A stretch of 10,603 bases of DNA. Origin: Chloroflexota bacterium. Lineage in GTDB: Bacteria > Chloroflexota > Anaerolineae > Promineifilales > Promineifilaceae. The position numbers and the translations under genes are program-made. The stretch lies in contig JAAEOP010000401.1 of NCBI GenBank assembly GCA_024223125.1, positions 1-10,603 on the forward strand, written 5' to 3'. Below, in pieces: positions 6,200 to 10,603 of this stretch. A model generated the notes under the pieces. That model saw only the letters and a list, made by a program, of their open reading frames with translations, was not told where the DNA came from and did no database searches. Every line of letters starts with the position of its first letter. Positions within the stretch are counted from its first letter, which is position 1.

Positions 6200-7039
6200 A
6201 TGACGGATAACGAATTACGGAATACGAAATACGAAACACGCTCCCCAGCCCGGCCGTTTGCCAATCAAGGCGGCGTGGTGGCGTTGGCGCATCGAGGGTT
6301 TCGGGGGCTGTACCCGGAGAATACGATGCTGGCTTTTGAGAAAGCGGCGGCGATGTCCATTGATGGCCTGGAGATAGATATTCACAGCACAAAGGATGGC
6401 GTGTTGGTGGTGTGTCATGATGAGACAGTTGATCGGACGACGGAGGGGAGCGGCCGTATTCAAGATTTCACTTTGGCAGAATTGCAACAGTTGGACGCCG
6501 GCTACCGTTTTACACCAGATGAAGGACAGAACTTTCCCTTTCGCGGACGGGGCATCAGAATACCAACATTGGCAGCGGTGTTTGAACACTTTCCAGATAT
6601 GTGGGTTAACGTGGATATTAAGCAGCATGAGGTGAGTGTGGTACGGCCGTTTGCCAATCTCATTCGCCAATACAACATGGCCGAGTGGATGTGTGTCGGT
6701 TCCTTTGACAACCAGACGGTGGCTGATTTTCGCCGTGCCTGCCCGGAAGTAGCGCGAGCGGCTTCATTAGGGGAGACGCTGCGTTTGTTCTTGCTTAATA
6801 AAGTTAAGTTAACTCGTTTTTATAAGGGCAAAGCACATGTCCTGCAAATCCCGGAAATTGAGCGCGGTATCCGTGTTATCACACCCCAATTTATCCAGGC
6901 GGCGCATCGTAACAAGACGGCCGTGCATGTGTGGACGGTGAATGAAACGGCCGACATGGAACGGTTAATTGAGTGGGGTGTGGATGGGATTATTTCTGAT
7001 TATCCAGACAGGTTATTGCAGGTTTTAGGGCGAGTGTAG
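6200..7039 (+). CDS. Glycerophosphodiester phosphodiesterase family protein
   Basis: Hydrolyses glycerophosphodiesters to glycerol-3-phosphate and an alcohol (TIM-barrel GDPD family, metal dependent). With ATG at 6200 it is 279 aa, normal for the bacterial family. Seen: AHRGFRGLYPENT with catalytic H31 and R32, metal ligands E58 and D60 in LEIDIHSTKDG, second catalytic H73 in CHDETVDRTT, and a C-terminal barrel end VHVWTVNE then DGIISDYPDR. There is no signal peptide, so it is probably cytoplasmic. ATG 6200 is preferred because GAGG lies 6 bases upstream; GTG 6188 has no spaced ribosome site. Residues 1-14 are encoded by a degenerate heptamer tract and look unlike the family. The core would start near V26-V27, so a later GTG start is possible. 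It follows a remnant of a related gene and converges on murJ. Substrate cannot be told from sequence. Confidence 0.92.
   Translation: MTDNELRNTKYETRSPARPFANQGGVVALAHRGFRGLYPENTMLAFEKAAAMSIDGLEIDIHSTKDGVLVVCHDETVDRTTEGSGRIQDFTLAELQQLDAGYRFTPDEGQNFPFRGRGIRIPTLAAVFEHFPDMWVNVDIKQHEVSVVRPFANLIRQYNMAEWMCVGSFDNQTVADFRRACPEVARAASLGETLRLFLLNKVKLTRFYKGKAHVLQIPEIERGIRVITPQFIQAAHRNKTAVHVWTVNETADMERLIEWGVDGIISDYPDRLLQVLGRV
6201..6242. repeat. degenerate heptamer tract, NNACGNN type (6 units), translated
   Basis: Units start at 6201, 6208, 6215, 6222, 6229 and 6236, each with ACG at its third to fifth base, for example ATACGAA twice in a row. The tract lies within the predicted 5' end of the GDPD gene and encodes residues 1-14. 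It is the inverted counterpart of the tract at 5946-5980. Confidence 0.65.
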
Positions 7040-7089
7040 TTGCAAGTGATAGCAGAATTGGCAGATTTGAATTCATTATGTAAACGTTC

Positions 7090-7108
7090 AGGTGACAATC
7101 ACTTTTTT
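7090..7108 (+). terminator. weak intrinsic terminator after the GDPD gene
   Basis: AGGTGA, loop CAA, TCACTT can form a 6-bp stem with one G-U pair, followed by a run of T ending at 7108. It lies 50 bases after the GDPD stop. The stem is short, so termination may be inefficient. Confidence 0.4.
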
Positions 7109-7111
7109 CAG

Positions 7112-7206
7112 GTAACCATTCACTCCCCCAAGGTGCCCGGCACTTATAAACGAGTGTGCTACTCCAGTAGACTTGGTAATGAAGTGCCGGGCACCTGAAT
7201 GGTTAC
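7112..7206. repeat. 95-bp imperfect inverted repeat with nested GTGCCCGGCAC palindrome
   Basis: Left arm: GTAACCATTCA (7112-7122), 9 extra bases, GGTGCCCGGCACTT (7132-7145). Right arm: AAGTGCCGGGCACC (7182-7195) joined directly to TGAATGGTTAC (7196-7206). The 11- and 14-bp arm segments match exactly, separated by a 36-base loop. Each arm carries its own small palindrome, as REP-like elements do. It lies between convergent GDPD and murJ genes, where it could act as a two-way terminator. It could also be a small non-autonomous mobile element (MITE or RAYT-associated REP pair). No transposase is next to it. Confidence 0.7.
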
Positions 7207-7263
7207 TTCATTATAACTCAGCGCCAGCCGCACATACTCATTCCAGGTTAGAAGTTTCATCAT
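7159..7263 (-). pseudogene. 34-codon ORF with strong ribosome site, running into the inverted repeat
   Basis: AGGAGA (7276-7271), 7 bases, then ATG at 7263 (a second ATG follows at 7260): one of the best ribosome sites in the window. The product starts MMKLLTWNEYVRLALSYNE. From residue 20 it is encoded by the inverted repeat, ending at TAG 7161-7159. I do not recognise the protein. The most economical reading is a gene whose start survived while its body was lost or displaced where the repeat element lies; a genuine short peptide gene downstream of murJ is possible. Confidence 0.4.
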
Positions 7264-7328
7264 ATTTATATCTCCTATCGGCCATTATTCATCATTCTGA
7301 CGATTGTAAACGGCCGTCCCCCGTCCCC

Positions 7329-8852
7329 TCACCTCTTCCGCATAATACGAATTAAAGTGGGGATTTCCTGGCCACCGAGAAGGTAATTAACGGCCAGATA
7401 AGCGATGCTGCCTACGGCCGCGCTGACAGCCAGAAAGATGAGGTTACTGCTGATGATCTGCTGTAAGCCCACAATGAGCAGGGACATAACGATGGTGGCA
7501 ATGATGGCTCGCACGGCCGTGGCCGCCAATTCCCGTTCTCCCAAGCCACCCAATGCTCGCCGATTGAGCAAATAGAGAACGGCCGCCAGAAAGGTAAAGG
7601 CGATGGTACTGGCCAATGCCAACCCCACAATTCCCATTGACCCCACTAGCAGATAAGCCAAGCCGACATTGATGATGAGCCAGCCAACGTAGGTGAGCAT
7701 GGGTGTTTTGGTATTGTGCCGGGCATAAAAAAGACGGGCTACAATCTCCACCGTGGCTTCACTGACAACACGAATGCTGAAAACGAGAAGGACGCTGTAA
7801 ACCAACCGGGTGGAAGCGGCATCAAAAGCAGCTCCTTCTAAAAAGACGGTGATGACGGGTTGACCTAATAAGACGAGCAAAGCGGCCGTCGGTATGGTCA
7901 GGAACCAAATAATGCGTAAAGCGTTAACGGCCGTGCGTTTCAACCCCTCCATATCCCCCGCATTAAACATCTCCGCCAATGTGGGAAAGACGACAATGGC
8001 GACGGCCGTGCCAAACAACGTCTCCGGGAACTGCATCAGACTATAACCATAAAAGTAACCGGAAGTGCTGCCCGACGCTAACCCGGAAGTCAGGCGAATG
8101 ATAAACAAGTCGGCCAGTTGAATGACCCCCAGGGTGATGATGCGTGGCCCCATCAACCGGATGATTTCGCGCACCCCTTTCATCTGCATTGCTAGCGCGG
8201 GACGGTAACGATATTTATATTTGACGAGGGCGGGAAGTTGGATGAGGATATGTAAAACAGCGCCGATGACTGTGCCCCAGGCCAACCCCATCACCCCCAT
8301 TTGGGGCACGAAGATGAATAGACCAACCATATAGCCAATGTCTAAAGCCAGCGGGGCCAGGGCGGGTAGGGCAAAATGTTGGTGGGCGTTGAGAATGCTG
8401 CTGAGAACGCCACTGATGCCAAACAGGGTCGTCTGGATGAGGATGGTACGCATGAGGTCGGCCGTCAACTGTTGTTGTGCCGGTAGAAAATCGGGCACGA
8501 GCAAGATGCTGGAAATCCAGGGGGCGAAGATAGCGGCAACCAGGCAAATACTGCCCAAAACTAGCAGCACCAGTGTGAGGACAGTGTTAGCCAGTTGAGC
8601 TGCTTTTTGCTCGCCACGGCCGGTCAGGTAGCCAGAGTATACGGGAATGAAGGCGGCCGCCAGCGCGCCCCCGGCAATAAGAGTGAAGAAGAGTTCGGGT
8701 AGTTGGTTGGCGGCCGTGAAGGCATCAAATGCGGGGCTGGTTCCAAATTCGGCTGCGACCAGACGAATGCGAATGAGGCCAGTGATTTTACCCAGACCAA
8801 AGAGGAAAATAACGATGACGGAAGATTGTAGAAGATGCCGGGCACGGTTCAT
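7329..8852 (-). CDS. murJ: MurJ/MviN-family lipid II flippase (MOP superfamily)
   Basis: Membrane protein of 507 aa, predicted to flip lipid-linked peptidoglycan precursor across the inner membrane. Hydrophobic segments run through the whole length, consistent with about 14 helices. Family features seen: N-terminal GLIRIRLVAAEFG, DAFTAANQLPELF, GGALAAAFIPVYSGYL, a central LMGPRIITLG, and LMQFPETLFGTAVAIVVFPTLAE, which is the typical MurJ helix-8 region. Compared from memory with E. coli MurJ, R24 corresponds to R28, R18 to K22, and the R52-R53 pair to F56-T57, so part of the charged lipid II site differs. Only one MVF-type gene is visible, but an exporter for another lipid-linked glycan is not excluded. 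No Shine-Dalgarno precedes ATG 8852; the mRNA may be leaderless. It converges on GDPD and diverges from the PPM-like gene. Confidence 0.9.
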   Translation of the reverse strand: MNRARHLLQSSVIVIFLFGLGKITGLIRIRLVAAEFGTSPAFDAFTAANQLPELFFTLIAGGALAAAFIPVYSGYLTGRGEQKAAQLANTVLTLVLLVLGSICLVAAIFAPWISSILLVPDFLPAQQQLTADLMRTILIQTTLFGISGVLSSILNAHQHFALPALAPLALDIGYMVGLFIFVPQMGVMGLAWGTVIGAVLHILIQLPALVKYKYRYRPALAMQMKGVREIIRLMGPRIITLGVIQLADLFIIRLTSGLASGSTSGYFYGYSLMQFPETLFGTAVAIVVFPTLAEMFNAGDMEGLKRTAVNALRIIWFLTIPTAALLVLLGQPVITVFLEGAAFDAASTRLVYSVLLVFSIRVVSEATVEIVARLFYARHNTKTPMLTYVGWLIINVGLAYLLVGSMGIVGLALASTIAFTFLAAVLYLLNRRALGGLGERELAATAVRAIIATIVMSLLIVGLQQIISSNLIFLAVSAAVGSIAYLAVNYLLGGQEIPTLIRIMRKR

Positions 8853-8860
8853 AGGCGGGG

Positions 8861-8889
8861 ATTGTATAGGAAGTGGTGGGTAGTGTACA
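8861..8889 (-). promoter_or_regulatory. candidate murJ promoter giving a leaderless or near-leaderless mRNA
   Basis: On the minus strand TGTACA (8889-8884, 4/6 to the -35 consensus), 17 bases, TACAAT (8866-8861, 5/6 to the -10), then 8 bases to ATG 8852. Transcription would start at or next to the start codon, which fits the missing ribosome site. The -35 lies inside the heptamer tract. Confidence 0.4.
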
Positions 8890-8908
8890 GTGTACAGTGT
8901 TCAGTGGG
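8881..8908. repeat. heptamer tract, CAGTGTA type (4 units)
   Basis: Units start at 8881, 8888, 8895 and 8902, for example CAGTGTA and CAGTGTT. It occupies a third of the 84-base spacer between the divergent murJ and PPM-like genes and may supply part of the murJ promoter. Confidence 0.65.
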
Positions 8909-8936
8909 TTTGAACGGTTATTTTGAATTTGAGAAC

Positions 8937-10603
8937 ATGAACAATCGTGCTATGCTTGGGGTACGCACCAGAGGCCATTTTGGTGTGAATCTTCAAGAAG
9001 AGAGAGCCTTATTTTCGATGGCTGATTTGCAAGCTGTCACCGGCCAATTATATATTGCGGAAGGCGAGATTAAAGAGGGTGCGCCGGGGTTGTTGGCGCA
9101 GCCGGCTCCTTCACGGCCGTCACGCGGACGCGGACAGGATTTTTTGTTTGCCCATCTTACGTTGACCGGATCGGCCGCGGAAACGGCCGCCCTCTCCCAA
9201 CAACTGCTTACCCTTATCAGCCAGAAATATTACAGCAGTGTTGGCAGTGTGACAGCCGCTTTGCGTGATGGCCTTATGGCTGCCAACCAATTATTGCTGC
9301 GCCAAAATATCGGCAGCAGCGACCCTGCCCGCGAAGGCGCTATTACGCTGACTGTTTTTCGGCAAGGGGAATTGTTTACCTTACAAGCGGGGGAATCAGT
9401 GGCCTTGTTGGGTCGTAATTTTGGCATTGAACGGATGCCACCCCAAGAACCGGCGCGCGTCACTCCCCTCGGCCGCAGCAGTGGTTTGGATATTCGCTAC
9501 TATCATCACCGGCTGCAAACGGAGGACATGCTGCTGCTGGCTGACCCACGCCTGAGTCATTTGCCGACCGATGAGTTTGCCCCGGCGTTGGTGGAGAGTG
9601 ATATTGTGGTTGGATTGGAAGCGTTAACGGCCGTCGTCGGCAATGATTCGGCACGCTTGTTATTGGTAGAATTTAGCGCTGACGCTCCCCTGGAATTAAC
9701 AGAGGTGCGGCCGGTGGTTTCGGCTGCAGCAGCGGCCATGCCCGACCCCCAACCGCGCCGCCAGCCGCCAGTGATGATTGCGGACAACCCCGAAGCTCCT
9801 ACAACTCAATTAACAGAGCCGGATGGAAGCGCGGCCGTAGACCGGGAAATAGTTGAACATCATGCTCGTCGCGCTGGATCATCAGCCGCTTTGGGCGCTT
9901 CTCGTTTTACAGCCTGGCTGGCCGATTTGCTGGCCCGCTTACGTCCGCCGCGTCAGGAAGAATCAGAAGAAGAAAAGGTCAATTGGACCTGGGCTGTCCT
10001 CATTGCTATTGTCATTCCATTGATCGTGGCTGCCATTGTCACCAGTGTTTATATGGCCCGCGAGCAAGCACAAATATTGTCCACAACTAAAATAGAGATG
10101 TCGCAAAAGCTGATTGTGGCCGAAGAGGCTGCTACGCCAGAAGAAGCCCGGCAGCAGTACATCGAAATCCTGGCTCTGGCCGATCAGGCCAATACGGAAC
10201 TTAAACCGGGTGACAGCGATGTGGTGCAGATGCAGAGTATTGCCCGTACTGAATTGGATAAATTGGATGGTGTCACACGTCTAACGGCCGACTCATTTTA
10301 TGAATACAGCGAGGAGACCAGCTTACGTCGCGTGGCTTTGCGTGAAGGCTTAAACGGCGGCGTATTTACGCTGGATGTGGGTAATGGCGCTGTCTATGAA
10401 CATGATACGGATGACACCTATATGAATCCAGTCACGCCTGACCCGTTGCAAATCCTCTTTTTTGGGCAAGCGGTGGGCAGCCGGGTAGTGGGGAATGTGG
10501 TGGACTTTTTCTGGCGGCCGCAGGGTTTTGCCGTGCAGCGAGAAGGATTGGCGATGCTGGACAGCGACGGCGCTTTGATTACCTATCAACCAGGCATTAA
10601 CAG
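8937..10603 (+). CDS. PPM-like (degenerate PP2C-type) membrane protein, C-terminus outside the window
   Basis: Open from ATG 8937 to the right edge: 555 codons with no stop. Residues about 1-240 look like a PPM/PP2C fold. LFTLQAGESVALLGRNF (147-163) sits where active phosphatases have an H-V-G-D-S strand, and DMLLLADPRLSHL (197-209) sits where they have 'LLLCSDGL', but the metal-binding aspartates are not where expected, so it is probably catalytically inactive. A Pro/Ala/Glu-rich linker (about 243-347) leads to one membrane helix near 352-372 (WAVLIAIVIPLIVAAIV). After it come a short helical, Glu/Ala/Gln-rich segment and strand-rich sequence from about 455 that may begin a beta-propeller. 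The linker and PPM part would be cytoplasmic and the C-terminal domain outside, if the basic/acidic stretch before the helix is inside. Start is tentative; ATG 8952 is an alternative and ribosome signals are weak. Divergent from murJ. Confidence 0.65.
   Translation, partial: MNNRAMLGVRTRGHFGVNLQEERALFSMADLQAVTGQLYIAEGEIKEGAPGLLAQPAPSRPSRGRGQDFLFAHLTLTGSAAETAALSQQLLTLISQKYYSSVGSVTAALRDGLMAANQLLLRQNIGSSDPAREGAITLTVFRQGELFTLQAGESVALLGRNFGIERMPPQEPARVTPLGRSSGLDIRYYHHRLQTEDMLLLADPRLSHLPTDEFAPALVESDIVVGLEALTAVVGNDSARLLLVEFSADAPLELTEVRPVVSAAAAAMPDPQPRRQPPVMIADNPEAPTTQLTEPDGSAAVDREIVEHHARRAGSSAALGASRFTAWLADLLARLRPPRQEESEEEKVNWTWAVLIAIVIPLIVAAIVTSVYMAREQAQILSTTKIEMSQKLIVAEEAATPEEARQQYIEILALADQANTELKPGDSDVVQMQSIARTELDKLDGVTRLTADSFYEYSEETSLRRVALREGLNGGVFTLDVGNGAVYEHDTDDTYMNPVTPDPLQILFFGQAVGSRVVGNVVDFFWRPQGFAVQREGLAMLDSDGALITYQPGIN

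Larger units (their letters stand above)
7040..7328. other. GDPD-murJ convergent spacer
   Basis: Besides the weak terminator, the inverted repeat and the short ORF listed separately, this spacer holds one ACGGCCGT (7310-7317). It also has an imperfect direct repeat: TTCAGGTGACAATCA at 7088-7102 and TTCAGGTAACCATTCA at 7107-7122. I see no RNA gene in it. Confidence 0.5.
605..9634. repeat. dispersed palindromic octamer ACGGCCGT, 18 copies
   Basis: Copies start at 605, 1211, 1282, 1562, 1835, 2198, 2294, 2910, 3143, 5033, 6643, 6917, 7310, 7513, 7927, 8002, 9113 and 9627. With equal base use about 0.16 copies would be expected in this length, so the excess is roughly a hundredfold. Many one-base variants sharing CGGCCG also occur. 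Seventeen are in genes: 12 read as Thr-Ala-Val, 3 as an Arg-Pro frame, 2 as a Gly-Arg frame. Confidence 0.9.

Noticed and set aside
5946..6242. CRISPR-like array
   Set aside because: Units are 7 bases, adjoining and degenerate, with no spacers and no cas genes.
8836..8845. TGCCGGGCAC in murJ matching the inverted-repeat core at 7185-7194
   Set aside because: Only ten bases match, without flanking arms, and it is in coding sequence; probably chance.
9230..9787. Minus-strand open frames opposite the PPM-like gene
   Set aside because: The plus frame is open for 555 codons with coherent domains; the minus frames are low-complexity shadows.

Overview
The window reads as bacterial chromosome of about 50-55% GC with standard codon use. 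The gene set (full-length SMC, a cobalt/magnesium-chelatase-type AAA+/VWA protein, a GDPD phosphodiesterase, a MurJ-type flippase, a PPM-like membrane protein) together with pervasive copies of the palindrome ACGGCCGT suggests an environmental Chloroflexota bacterium, perhaps Anaerolineae. That assignment is inferred from style, not from a search.

Layout. Bases 1-330 are debris: the first 40 codons of an IS1634/DUF4277-type transposase leaving the left edge on the minus strand, and a C-terminal scrap of an XRE-type antitoxin on the plus strand. From 5929 down to 334 a minus-strand operon encodes an AAA+ chelatase ATPase, its VWA half and SMC. The ATPase and VWA halves lie in two frames joined at an A9 run that holds a dnaX-type A AAA AAG heptamer, so one mRNA can yield an ATPase-only protein (367 aa) and an ATPase-linker-VWA protein (681 aa). 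The VWA stop overlaps the smc TTG start in TTGA. Bases 5930-6199 hold a candidate operon promoter, heptamer repeats, palindromes and a 27-codon remnant of a second GDPD gene. The intact GDPD gene (6200-7039, plus) converges on murJ (8852-7329, minus). Between them lie a weak terminator, a 95-bp imperfect inverted repeat and a 34-codon ORF with a good ribosome site that runs into that repeat. From 8937 to the right edge an open plus-strand gene, divergent from murJ, encodes a degenerate PPM-like domain, a linker, one membrane helix and the start of a C-terminal domain.

The main observations are the probable programmed -1 frameshift in the chelatase gene, the octamer ACGGCCGT (18 copies counted by eye, 12 of 17 coding copies read as Thr-Ala-Val), and period-7 degenerate tandem tracts in the spacers, one of which is translated as the N-terminus of the GDPD protein.
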